This document shows, piece after piece, positions 21,920-31,942 of a DNA stretch of 64,000 bases. The DNA is taken from the NCBI GenBank assembly GCA_033782935.1, contig JAWQEG010001368.1, positions 496,001-560,000 on the forward strand, read 5' to 3'. Position 1 is the stretch's first letter. Each line of letters starts with the position of its first letter. Source of the stretch: Petrolisthes cinctipes. Lineage: Eukaryota > Arthropoda > Malacostraca > Decapoda > Porcellanidae. The notes beneath the pieces were generated by a model. That model ran no database searches. It worked only from the letters and a program-made list of their open reading frames with translations, and was not told the DNA's origin. A program made the translations under genes and the position numbers.

Positions 21920-22196
21920 ACTTGAGAGCCTTATCCCTAAACCTGCGATGGTAGTAGCAGAAGTTTGAAGTGCTCCTTGAACGTGACCGCTGGTGTTGGC
22001 GGTTTGGCGTCGAGGGTCGAGAACTTGGGTGGTTGTTGATTTGTTTCTTCAGGTTGCTGACTTCCATTGTAAGCTGGGAAATTAGATTGGCGAGCTGGGC
22101 AATTTGGGAATTTTCTTGGTTGCAGAAAGCAGGGGCTCTCATGGCTACTGCAGTGGCAGTGTGGTTGCCTGAGTTTGAGAGATCCTCAGTAGACAT
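21870..22196 (-). pseudogene. Gypsy-2 gag remnant
   Basis: This is a 108-residue frame with a coiled-coil stretch (QIAQLANLISQLTMEVSNLK) and a basic serine/arginine patch. It ends with the FCYYHRRFRDKALKCEKPCS block that closes gag in Mag/micropia-like gypsies. It overlaps the protease frame by about 50 nt in another frame, as for ribosomal frameshifting. The capsid region expected upstream is absent and repeats occupy its place. Confidence 0.75.
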
Positions 22197-22337
22197 ACTG
22201 GTCAGTGAACTCAGGGTGTAAATGCTGACGAGGGTTACCTGATATCACGGCAGCTGCGTTAGTCAGGTTATATCAGTATGCTGCTGAATACACTGGCACT
22301 GTAATTCACACACAGGGCACTAATAATAAAGGACAAT

Positions 22338-22484
22338 ACACTGTCCAGAGTGAAACACTGTAATCCAGGGTGAGGCACTGTAATCCAAGGTGAAGCACTG
22401 TAATCCAAGGCGAAGCACTGTAATCCAAGGTGAAGCACTGTAATCCAGGGTGAAGCACTGTAATCCAGGGTGAAGCACTGTTGC
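22338..22484. repeat. 20 bp tandem repeat in the Gypsy-2 leader
   Basis: About seven copies of AAGGTGAAGCACTGTAATCC with one to two mismatches each lie between the gag remnant and the 5' end. Confidence 0.9.
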
Positions 22485-22802
22485 TGGTAGCTAGACTGCC
22501 GCGAGTACCAGTGGTGTATAGGTGTTGGATGGCAGGCAGCAACGGCGTAGTTGGAGGCTTACAGATGGCTGCTGTGGACTGGTGATGCCTCAGGGTTCGC
22601 AGCGATAATGTAGATAGGATGGACAGTGGCACTGTGGCAGGAGCAACAGCTGCACAGGAGAGGTAGCAACTCATGTCACCTCTTGATGGTGACTGCAGGG
22701 CAAAGGCGTTCTTGTAGACTATTGGAGGGTAGCGGCAGCACACCAGGTCACTACTTGATAGTGACTGCAGGGCAAAGGCATTCTTGTAGACTGCAGCTTG
22801 AT

Positions 22803-23038
22803 CCACTCTTGTTGGCGATCGCGGCAGCTGCTCTCTCCGGGGGTCACCACTTGTTGGTGACAGCTGCACTCTCCGGGGGTTACCACTTGTTGGTGACGGC
22901 TGCAATCTCCGGGGGTCACCACTTGTTGGTGACGGCTGCAGTCTCCAGGGGTCACCACTTGTTGGTGACAGCTGCACTCTCCGGGGGTCACCACTTGTTG
23001 GTGACGGCTGCAATCTCCGGGGGTCACCACTTGTTGGT
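22803..23038. repeat. 36 bp tandem repeat containing the primer-binding site
   Basis: There are six to seven copies of GGTGACGGCTGCAATCTCCG plus GGGGTCACCACTTGTT. On the minus strand each unit contains TGGTGACCCCCGGAGA, the sequence expected as primer-binding site two bases inside the 5' LTR. The array touches the LTR at 23032. Confidence 0.85.
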
Positions 23039-23539
23039 GGGTGGTGTAGCCACCAACTATAAGTTGTGCTGCTACCTAAAGAAGGCTCCTGTGTAAGGGC
23101 CGCTGTCAGGGTTTCTCCACTACACTTCTCAGCCTCAGGAGCTAGTGTCTATAACTCTCTTTAAGAAGTGTTAGTGTCTATAACTCTCTTTAAGAAGTGC
23201 TCAAGGAAGAGAGAGATGCGGTGAATAGTTCCTTATTTATTGTCAAAAATTAGTTAACAGTATATACAATTCTCTGCGTACTTGACGTTAACAAAGCTAA
23301 GAGTATTTGGTTATGGTATTAAATGTATAATACATATGTTGTATACATGAAGTTCTGCAAGAGTATGCAGACAATGACATTACACAAAATGGCAAAGAGA
23401 ATATGCTGAAAGAAATTGCATAGGCTATCTGCATGAAGGAATGTAATGGTAAATGAATCACAATACAGGGCTGGTAGATAATTAGAGAATGGTTACACAC
23501 TCAATCAAAGAAAATCGACCTATTTTATGGTACACTACA
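23032..23539 (-). mobile_element. Gypsy-2 5' LTR
   Basis: It is 508 bp, nearly identical to the 3' LTR apart from one fewer 33 bp internal repeat and scattered single-base differences (for example GGGTGGTG versus GGGTGGGG at the edge). Confidence 0.9.
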
Positions 23540-23540
23540 A

Positions 23541-26033
23541 GTGTACACAGAGAGGGACTCCCTGTGAGTGAAGGCATGTTCTAAAAAGAGGGAACGAGCC
23601 ACTGGAGGAAGAAGAGATTCCTTCTTGTCTGTAAAGCAGGTGCAGGGGAAAACTTCTGGAAGAAGCCATGGAGCCACCCTGGGGACCCTCACAGGACAAA
23701 TCTGGTAGTCATCTATGCCCATCTCCTCCATAGCCTTCCTGACCCGGAAGCCAAAGGGCCATGGTGCACGAGAATGTAAAAGGTAGTACTGAGACATGAT
23801 ATCAGATGACACCGCCAAGCAAGGTAGGGAGTCAGGAAGTCGATGTAATCGATGCCAACAACGAACCATCAAGGACTGATGACGGAGATCAAGAGGTGGC
23901 TCATTAGCGTCCACCAGGAGACTGGGGATTGGGGACCACCTGAAGGCTCCGGTCGCCAGACGTACTCCAGCATGATGAACAGGGTCTAAAACTCTGAGAC
24001 GGGCATCGGTGGCAGAAGAGTACACCTCACACCCATAGTCGAGTTTTGACCTAATAAGAACATGGTATAGGCGGAGGAGGGTGGCCCGATCAGCCCCCCA
24101 GGATGTATGGCTCAGGACCCTCAACAGGTTAAGAGCCTTGAGGCAAGAGACCTTTAGTGTACGTAAGTGGGGAACCCAAGTCAAACGTTTGTCAAAAAGG
24201 AGACCCAAAAAGCGAGTCTCCTCGACACATCGTATCCGATGACCATACATGAATAAGTCCGGATCCGGGTGGACGCCTCGGATGCTGCAGAAGTGCATAG
24301 CAACTGTCTTGGAAGCAGAAAATCGAAACCCATGAGAACCAGTCCAACATGACACCCTGTCAAGGGCAAGCTGCATGCGCCGCTCCGCCACTGACATACG
24401 GGAAGCAGCAAACCAGACTGCTAGGTCGTCAACGTACATCAAGTTAGCTATACCATCTGGAAGGGATGAGGCAATGGCATTAATTGCTACTGCAAACAAT
24501 GTGACACTGAGGACGCTTCCCTGGGGGACGCCCTCCTCCTGTGCAACAGATGCTGAGTGGGTTGTACCAACCCTCACAGAAAAACTGCGACCACTGAGAA
24601 ACTCCTTAAGAAAGCGTGGGAGGCGACCCCGCAGGCCATATAAATGGAGTTGCTGCAGGATGCCATATTGCCATGTAGTGTCATAGGCTTTCTCTAAATC
24701 AAAGAATACACAGACAAGGTGTTGATGTTATGCAAAGGCCTCACATGCAGCAGCTTCCAACCTGACCAGAGCATATGTAGTGGAACGGTATTTACGAAAG
24801 CCAGACTGGGACGGAGACAGAAAATCACCCCGTTCCAAGAAGTATACCAGTCTGACATTCACCATCTTTTCAAATAGTTTACAGAGACAGGAGGTCAAGG
24901 CAATTGGTCGATAATTGAGGGCAACACCAGAGTCCTTGCCCGGCTTGAGAAAAGGAAGGATGGTAGCAACCCTCCACCCAGAAGGGAAGACACCCTCCAG
25001 CCAGATTCTGTTATATACAGCTAAAAGAAATGAGATCGCTTCCTCACCCAAGTGTCGTAACATTGCATATGGGATGTTGTCTGGCCCAGGAGAAGTGTCG
25101 CCGCAGAGAGAGAGAGCAGAATGCAGGTCTCTCAGGGTGAGTATATGGTTATAACTTTCATTCTCGTTCCCTGAGAAATCCAGGACTGTACGCTCCTTGG
25201 CTCTTAACTCATGCCTGACAGCCAGAGGTCGAGAGTCACGGCTGGAGACCTTTGCAAAAGCCTCTGCCATGGTATTGGCCACTGTCAAACCATCCATGAT
25301 CTTAATTCCATTGACCTTAAGTACAGGTGGAGAACTAGGAGAAAACTTCCCCGCCATCTTACGGACTCTCCTGAACACTTGGGTGAGTGGAGTTTTAGTA
25401 TTAATTGAAGACACATAGGCCTTCCAAGATGCACGTCGGGCCTCTTTTAAAACTCGTCTAGCCCGAGCCCTTGCCCGTCGGAAGTCCTCTAAAAGAGTTG
25501 GGTCCCCACTATTGCGACGAAGGCGAGAGTAAGCAGCGCGCTTCTCCCGCACAGCAGTGGTGCAGACTGGTGACCACCAAGGGACAGGACGTTTGGGAAA
25601 GTAGCCAGAAGTTCTAGGGATAGAGTTGAGAGCAGCAGAGTGGAGCGTATCAGTGAAATATGTTACAGCCTCGTCAGAGCTACCGAAATCGGCTACAGAA
25701 GAGACCGAAGAAGTTAGCTCTCTAAAAAACTGCCAGTCAGCCTTCTCTAATTTCCACCTAGGAAGACGAGACTGTGGTTCGTACCTGTTACATTCTAAAA
25801 GTATAGGGAAATGGTCACTGTCATATAAGTCAGGCAACACTCTCCAAGTAAAATCCAACAGAGCACTGGGTGAGCAAAGGGAAATGTCAATGGCGGTAAA
25901 AGTCCCAGTAGGGATATTAAAATCTGTCACATCTCCCGTATTTAAAACCCCTAATCCCTCATCCTCAATAAAAGAAGCCAATGAAACACCCCTGGGGTTG
26001 ACCGAACTGTCATCCCACAGAGGATGACGACCA
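23541..26033 (-). pseudogene. LINE ORF2: end of endonuclease and reverse transcriptase
   Basis: It starts at the piggyBac junction with NGRHPLWDD, finishing the APE endonuclease (SDHFPILLE). Then come a linker and RT: fingers (ALSLCGDTSPGPDNIPYAML), LKPGKDSGVALNYRPIALTS, FFDLEKAYDTTW, GVPQGSVLS and the palm MYVDDLAVWF. The downstream region (IRSKLDYGCEVYSSA) is intact to the Gypsy-2 junction. A single in-frame TAA lies at about 24728-24730 between EAFA and HQHLV. Otherwise the frame is open for about 2.5 kb, so the LINE was young when hit. Confidence 0.92.
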
Positions 26034-26689
26034 TTAACCCCTCCGGGACGGGGCAAGAATGGAATTACGCGCTGTGGGTACGGGCCCAATACTAACTTTT
26101 ATCCTGCCTGTCCGGGTATTTCCCGGAAAATCACTCTACTTCTCTTACTCCCTACGTCAAAACTACAATACTGAACAACTTAAATTTGATTGTGTACTCA
26201 CCATCAACTCCTCCTCTTTCCATTAAAACCAACCCCAGCTCTCTAGGACACTCCATTGCCGAGAAATCAAGTGAGGAATGGAGGTCACTTTTCCCGTGAG
26301 AGCGAGGCTGCGTTCGCTTTGTGAACGTGGCTGTGACAAGGACTGGCGGGGGTGGAGGAAAGATGGCGGCCGGCAGAATGACGCAACACTTGCCTCCCCC
26401 GGGCGACACGTCGTACGGTTCGTGTGCATCCTACCATTACAGCCCCTGTATTATTTGTGTGGTTAGCTGACTATTCCAGAGTGGTTTTATGCCCTGGAGA
26501 GAAGCGTGGGAGTTATGTACAGTATTTACGCGAAACATTTTCAGTGTCATTCGCACCATTTGTTCATGTTCAACGTAAATATAAATGTGTCACTATCACT
26601 GTTATCCTTATTTTCTATATATTTTTGTATTTTGTTGTTTTAAATTTTTTATTATCATTTTTTCTATGTCACTCTCACTTTTCTTATAG

Positions 26690-26880
26690 CCTAATATGTA
26701 CAAATGTGTCACTATCACGTCACTACAGCCTAAAATATATGTACAAATGTGTCACTCTCACTTTTCTTATAGCCTAATAAGTACAAATGTGTCACTATCA
26801 CGTCACTACAGCCGAAAATATATGTACAAATGTGTCACTCTCACTTTTCTTATAGCCTAAATAGTGTCACTGTCACCAAG
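26690..26880. repeat. minisatellite in piggyBac-1 3' region
   Basis: Repeats of ATGTACAAATGTGTCACTCT alternate with CACTTTTCTTATAGCC and CACGTCACTACAGCC. Two full 115 bp higher-order units and partial ones are present. Confidence 0.8.
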
Positions 26881-26923
26881 TGTCACTGTCACTTTATTCG
26901 CATACTCCCATCACTTCCTGCCT

Positions 26924-29293
26924 CTATATATATTCCAATATATGGTAGTCTGAGAAGCAGTTTCCAGGGCATAACGGCACACAACATTCCTTGCACCAGA
27001 AGCGAGTTTCCTTGGACTTCTGGGGATGACGTGTTGTGTGCCTGCAAACATAGCAGCGACGAGAGCCTGGACGTCCTGACGGCAACGGTGGCAGATTAGT
27101 AAGGTAGTGGCGAGCCATATAGCCACTCTGCTGCAACCTGTCAGGCCGTTGTGCCGCTGCCTGTCTGCCTTGCTGTGGTTGCACAGTGCTGAACCTCTCC
27201 AGGAGCTGAGATATCAACTCTAGCTCAAATTCCCGGAGTGCCAACTTGGAGTCAGGGTGATGCTGGAGGTAGAGTATATAACAGTTCAGCACTGTGACAT
27301 CAAGAAGGTGGAAGAAAGCCTTCTTGTACCACTTACAAGTTTTTCTCAGACAATCGATGGAACTCACCATCATGTCTGACTTATCGACGAGTCTCATATT
27401 GATGTTATAATCGAGCACAGCATCAGGCTTGTAGATGGTATCACCTGTGCCGCGCTCAGTCTTCCCAGAATCCTGCATCACGTCCCTGTTCACGGTGGTG
27501 AGCATATTGACGGGGCGTTTATCGTGCCATTTGATGGCCAGCATGTTCCCACATTTCTTCTTGATGCAGTCGCCCCTCTGGGTGAGAGGGAATGCTGGCC
27601 ACCCCTTCCTGTTGACACGAATAGTTCCGCAGGATCCTGTTTGGTGCTGCAGGAGAAACTGGCTAAGTGCTGGAGAGGTGTAATAGTTATCAGTGTACAG
27701 GATGTGGTTGTTGTCAAGGTAATCCCCCATGAGTGCCTTGACAACACTCCCGCTGAAGCCAAGAGGGTCGTCGGCCGGGACATCCACATCTGTACCTGAA
27801 TAGAGTATAAAATCCAACACATAGCCAGTCTTACAGTCGCAGATGACATAGAATTTGATGCCAAATCTATGCCTCTTTGACGGGATGTACTGGATGAAGG
27901 ACAGTCTTCCCCTGAACAGCACCAGAGACTCGTCGATAACCACTTTCTGGAATGGTCGAAAAAATGCTCGTATTTTCTCCTGGAGGATAGACATTACTGG
28001 CCTAATTTTCCACAGCCTGTCGTTCGGGTGTGGACCCATGTTGGGAGCGAAGTGCAGGTAGGACAAAATGTCCCTATATCTGTCCCTGGACATGTATTTC
28101 CCGAACGCAGGTATGGATATCAGGGCGTGTGTGCTCCAGAAGTCCTTGAGGCGATGTTTCTTGACATGAGGCATCATCATGGTCAAAGCTAACCACACAT
28201 ACAACTCAGCAATATCGACGTCAGCCCATTGCAATATCTTACTATGTTCCCTGCCTGGTCTATTGCTGAGTTGCACAGAGAGTTGTTTGAAGGTGTTTAT
28301 CTCCTGCATCATGTAAGTCATCAATATTATATCAAAAAAGGCAGTGAAATAATCTAATATTGATGACCTCTGACGACAGGGAAATGCGGCCTGTATACCT
28401 GAATGACTGTCGTCAAAGGCAGGTATATCAGGCGCAAATTCATCGCAATCCGTCCACACATAGGGATCAGCGGGTCTATGACGAGGTGCGCCGCGTTGCT
28501 GTCGTTGTTGGCGTTGTTGTTGTGGTGGTGGTGGTGGTGGTGTTGGTGCAGCGGTACCAGGGGCAGGCGAGAGTGAGTCGTCAGGCACGAGAGGAGAGGG
28601 AGAGTGTGGTGGTGGGGGAGGTGGCGTCAGGTCACGGGGGGGCGGGCTATCAGGGTCAACAGTAGGGGAGAGATAAGCTGCCTTTGTCCTCTTCCCCCTT
28701 CCTTTACCCTTCCCTCTTACTCCTACTCTCCTCCCTCTTACCACCACTGGTTGCGACGCATCCTCGTCCGACGAGGAGGAGGAAGACGAAAAATCTAACC
28801 TCCTCCTCGGCCTCTTGCCCATGGGAGTGGAGACGTAGCGAGGTTTGGAGGTTGAAGCAGGGGTAGACCTCTTCCTGCCTCCCACGCCAGATGTTGTAGG
28901 AATGGGAGACAAGAGAGTGTCTCCCAAACTACCTCCCACCCCACTGGTGGACGGAATTGCAACAGGGGCTGTAACCTCTGACACATCATGCAAGGCTGAA
29001 GTTGAGGGAAGAGCTGTGATGGAAGTCACCGCTACACAGGCATCTTCCTCAGTTGATTCGTCAGCTTGCCATTCAGTATCAGAGTAGCTGTTCAGGTCGT
29101 CACTCCCATATGAAAGGTCTGCCAGATTCTCCAATTCCCGCCCTATTGCAGAATCTGACAACCTTGCAGGTGCATGACGCAATCTAGCTGGTTGCACCCG
29201 CGGAGTGGAGGTTACAGGAGCGGGTGCGCCTGGCAGCGCGGTAGGATGCACCGAATCGAACGAGCCCGTATTTTCTTCACTACGCCCAGCCAT
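26924..29293 (-). CDS. piggyBac transposase, intact (789 aa)
   Basis: A DDE_Tnp_1_7 transposase that would excise and insert at TTAA. The start is taken at MAGRSEENTG; the frame is open for 35 more codons upstream. Residues 1-330 are low-complexity: acidic and serine patches, a basic KRPRRRLDF nuclear-signal-like block, then proline and glutamine runs. The catalytic domain follows with aspartates D454 (VVIDESLVLF), D535 (LYTDNYYTSP) and D637 (MRLVDKSDMM). The C-terminus is a cysteine-rich zinc finger (CYVCRHTTRH, WCKECCVPLCPGNC) as in active piggyBac. There are no stops or frameshifts, so it may still be functional. It lies on the same strand as the LINE it interrupts. Confidence 0.93.
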   Translation of the reverse strand: MAGRSEENTGSFDSVHPTALPGAPAPVTSTPRVQPARLRHAPARLSDSAIGRELENLADLSYGSDDLNSYSDTEWQADESTEEDACVAVTSITALPSTSALHDVSEVTAPVAIPSTSGVGGSLGDTLLSPIPTTSGVGGRKRSTPASTSKPRYVSTPMGKRPRRRLDFSSSSSSSDEDASQPVVVRGRRVGVRGKGKGRGKRTKAAYLSPTVDPDSPPPRDLTPPPPPPHSPSPLVPDDSLSPAPGTAAPTPPPPPPQQQRQQRQQRGAPRHRPADPYVWTDCDEFAPDIPAFDDSHSGIQAAFPCRQRSSILDYFTAFFDIILMTYMMQEINTFKQLSVQLSNRPGREHSKILQWADVDIAELYVWLALTMMMPHVKKHRLKDFWSTHALISIPAFGKYMSRDRYRDILSYLHFAPNMGPHPNDRLWKIRPVMSILQEKIRAFFRPFQKVVIDESLVLFRGRLSFIQYIPSKRHRFGIKFYVICDCKTGYVLDFILYSGTDVDVPADDPLGFSGSVVKALMGDYLDNNHILYTDNYYTSPALSQFLLQHQTGSCGTIRVNRKGWPAFPLTQRGDCIKKKCGNMLAIKWHDKRPVNMLTTVNRDVMQDSGKTERGTGDTIYKPDAVLDYNINMRLVDKSDMMVSSIDCLRKTCKWYKKAFFHLLDVTVLNCYILYLQHHPDSKLALREFELELISQLLERFSTVQPQQGRQAAAQRPDRLQQSGYMARHYLTNLPPLPSGRPGSRRCYVCRHTTRHPQKSKETRFWCKECCVPLCPGNCFSDYHILEYI

Positions 29294-29404
29294 TGTCACG
29301 GTCAAGCACACACTGATTGAATGTGGGGATGAAAAGGTCTGGTGATGAAGTATAGCCAGATCAAAAAAAATCCCGACAAATTTGGCGTTTTTCCCCATAA
29401 ATTA

Positions 29405-29511
29405 CCAAAAGCGGGATTTCCCGCTGCCCGGACTCTGTCGACAGAGCGGGATTTCCCGCTGCCCGGCCTCTGTCGACCGAGCGGGAAATCCCGCTGCCCG
29501 GACTCTGGGGG
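29405..29511. repeat. subterminal repeats of piggyBac-1
   Basis: Three copies of CCCGCTGCCCGG(A/C)CTCTG are separated by GAGCGGGA(T/A)(T/A)TCCCGC palindromes next to the terminal CCCCC. Subterminal repeats of this sort are transposase-binding sites in piggyBac relatives; the role here is inferred. Confidence 0.75.
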
Positions 29512-29515
29512 TTAA

Positions 29516-29940
29516 AATCACCCAATAAAATAAAGGGAGATGGAAGGTCCCGTACAAGATGGTTGAGATCACCCCTCTCAACTGTAACACTGGGAGGAAG
29601 GTATAGACTGCATACAGTGTACGGGCGGTCCATAAAAACCTTAACTGCAACAGCCTGGAGCGGAGTGTCAAGCTCCAGGCTCGTGCATGGAATATCTCGG
29701 CGAACTAGGATGGCAGAGCCACCATGATGACCCTGCCCTTCAAATGAACTGGAATAAAATGCGGAGTATGCTGGAGGACTGGCAGGAATGTAGTCCCCAA
29801 GTATTGTCTCTTGGAGAGAAACACATTCAGGAGAGAAGCTAGAGAGAAGAACGCGCAGTTCCTCCCAAGAAGCACGCAAGCCACGGCAATTCCACTGAAG
29901 GACCTTGAACGGTGTTACTTTAGTACTGATTTTTGGGAAG
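29516..29940 (-). pseudogene. LINE ORF2 N-terminus: APE-type endonuclease
   Basis: It opens with KVLQWNCRGLRASWEELR, the conserved first motif of LINE endonucleases, then SLQETIL, GHHGGSAILVRRDIP and FILLGDFN. The piggyBac-1 TTAA follows and the domain finishes across the insertion at 26033. The start of ORF2 overlaps the end of ORF1. This part has no stop. Confidence 0.9.
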
Positions 29941-31942
29941 CCTCACGGAGGTACTTCCCACTACCACCTCGACCTGAGGGTTTATTCAAACAATAAGATT
30001 TGTCTAATCCTGGGCCACTAGAAGAAGAGCGAACCCGAGGAGTAGTACTTGGGGCAGTAATTGGGACACGTAGACGAGTCCCTGAAGCATCTGATATGTT
30101 AGAAGAAGATGAAGGTATATGAGATGGGATATTCTTTGAAACAATTACATTGGTTCTGTCCTGTACAGCATTGGTATCACTGACACAGGCAGATACATCA
30201 ACATCCATAATACAGGTGGTAGAATCACTCCGCTGTTCAAGCGGAAGAGAAAGTGAATCTTTTGAAGTCACAACATCCGTGGCATCCACATTAACTTCAC
30301 GCCCCTCTGATGATCCCGAAGGAAGCTTGCGAGGAGGAACTTCTGTTGAATCAAGAGATTCATCAGAGCCACGAGAACGCTTCTGGTGAAATTAATAGGA
30401 AACTATGGATGAGTCCACAGAGATGGTTGCCTCACAAGGTGGAACATCTATAGAGTCAAGTGCCTCAGAGGAACCACGAAGGCGTCTCTGTGGCAGTTTA
30501 GGTGACTTAAGTTTCCTTTTGGGAGAGCGTGTTGCAGCGTGAACCTCTACCACATGGACACCTTTAGCTAAAGTCTGAGAATTGTCATCAGTTGAAGGGT
30601 CACCAGAATGAGTGTCTGATAAAGTTTCCAAGACAGAGAAACTATTATGTAGAGTAACCTTAGAAACGTTCTCACTAGAGCAAGAAGCAGCTGCCTCTTG
30701 AGAGGGTTGAGAGGGTGCTGCAACCAATTTAGGGCAAAGGGAGGAGGCGTATGTCTTCACACCACCATCCTTTTGTCGCCTGAAGTTGAGTTGCCGTCTG
30801 GCACTACCTATGCTAATGAATTGAGTATTAGCCAAGTGGAGGATATCCTGCTCAAGTAGGTACATCTTACATTGGCGAGAACGCAAGGGGTGAGAATCTC
30901 TGCAGTAAAAGCAGTAACTCTCTGACCGACACTCAGAAGTAAGATGTGAGTCAAGAGCAGAACAATTACCACACCGGGAACGGTTGTTGCAGTTCCTTTT
31001 CCCATGACCAAACTCATAACAACAGAAACACTGTAGGGGACGCTCAACAAAAGGCTTCACCTCAAATGAGGTGGGGTTAATGTTAATGCGATCTGGGATA
31101 TGCGAGCCATAGAAAGTGAGGATGATCATATTTTTACCTCCTTTCATCTTCGTTACTCGTTGGACACTGTCTGGGCACATAGCGAGAATGTCCTCTTCAG
31201 AGAATTCATACAGGTCCTCATTATATATACGCCCCTTGCTATAATTAAATGTTCGATGTGGTTTAATAGATTCAAACATGCTATCAGAAGGACAGTGGAG
31301 ATTGAGGAGCATCATGGCCTGTGTAAGATCTTTGGCTCTGGTTAAAACTCCCCTACCATATTTCTTTATGTGGCCCATTGGTAATAATCCAATTTCTTTC
31401 TCAAGATACCGGGAAGCATGGATAATGTTACCACGTCCCTCCCTGTAGTAAGCCACAAACCAAAAGGGTGTAGGAAACCGACGTTCCTTTGGGACATGCT
31501 CTGCAGAATCATCAAATATATTAGGGCAGTAATCATTGTCACTGGCAACTACATTGATGGACCGTATCATCTGAACTTTACAATGAGTATCCCCCACCGT
31601 CAGAGAATCTTTTGACTCAAATGCTGCTTTGGCAGCAGCATTTGTATTGAAAGTAATATAGCACCGATTAGACCTACAATCACTGTCATATGTGATTCGG
31701 ATTCGGAGGACTACTCCAAAGCACTTAAAAATGGAGTGGATAGCGCCATAGGTAAAGGATGCGAGTACATTCGTTAACATTAACGTGTCCAAATCGTTAA
31801 CAGTGTTCTTCGACACAACACCCGACCTGCTAGGTCTACTCTTATTTGCAGCTTTCTGCATCTTACCACGACCAGAGAGTGACGTCTCGAGGGCCTGGTC
31901 GACCACCGCTCGAGGAAGAGATTGGGGCTTTTCTGTATCCAT
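29915..31942 (-). pseudogene. LINE ORF1 (Gag-like, RRM-like fold plus CCHC knuckles)
   Basis: It starts at MDTEKPQSLP. Residues about 50-110 resemble an RNA-recognition fold (YGAIHSIFKCFGVVLRIRIT). Three zinc knuckles follow at about 320-375 (CFCCYEFGHGKRNC, CGNCSALDSHLTSEC, CFYCRDSHPLRSRQC). The frame meets a TAA at 30389-30391 after residue 516, then stays open to 29915. The region after the stop repeats a motif from before it (RGSSEALDSIDVPP versus RGSDESLDSTEVPP). The stop is either a recent mutation or the true end. Such proteins bind LINE RNA in cytoplasmic particles. Confidence 0.85.

Larger units (their letters stand above)
18273..23539 (-). mobile_element. Gypsy-2: near-complete Ty3/gypsy, 5267 bp
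   Basis: The LTRs at 18273-18809 and 23032-23539 differ little: an extra copy of a 33 bp CTATAACTCTCTTTAAGAAG repeat in the left LTR and a few substitutions. On the minus strand each starts TGTAGTG and ends CCAACA. The 4 bp target AGTG is duplicated at 18269-18272 and 23540-23543. Order is leader repeats, gag remnant, protease, RT, RNase H, integrase, polypurine tract (GGGGGGGAGTAT). It lies in the LINE at the RT/RNase H boundary. High LTR similarity implies recent insertion, yet pol has two stops and gag lacks its capsid. Confidence 0.92.
26038..29511 (-). mobile_element. piggyBac-1: complete 3474 bp element
   Basis: TTAA lies at 26034-26037 and 29512-29515. The ends are CCCCTCCGGGACGGGGC and, inverted, CCCCCAGAGTCCGGGC. 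Subterminal repeats of about 48 bp (CCCGCTGCCCGGACTCTG) occupy 29405-29511 and a minisatellite lies near the other end (26690-26880). It carries one uninterrupted transposase gene. The target lies inside LINE ORF2 endonuclease, whose frame is restored on joining the flanks at TTAA. Confidence 0.93.

Noticed and set aside
22306..23013. Proline/serine repeat protein in the Gypsy-2 leader
   Set aside because: The frame is a by-product of the 36 bp and 20 bp tandem arrays, which are multiples of or compatible with the codon phase.
28360..28665. Plus-strand frame rich in valine
   Set aside because: It is the complement of the proline/glutamine-rich N-terminus of the piggyBac-1 transposase.
26924..29293. 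Baculovirus or other viral origin of piggyBac
   Set aside because: The TTAA-flanked position inside a LINE and the PGBD-like sequence indicate a resident transposon. No viral gene is nearby.
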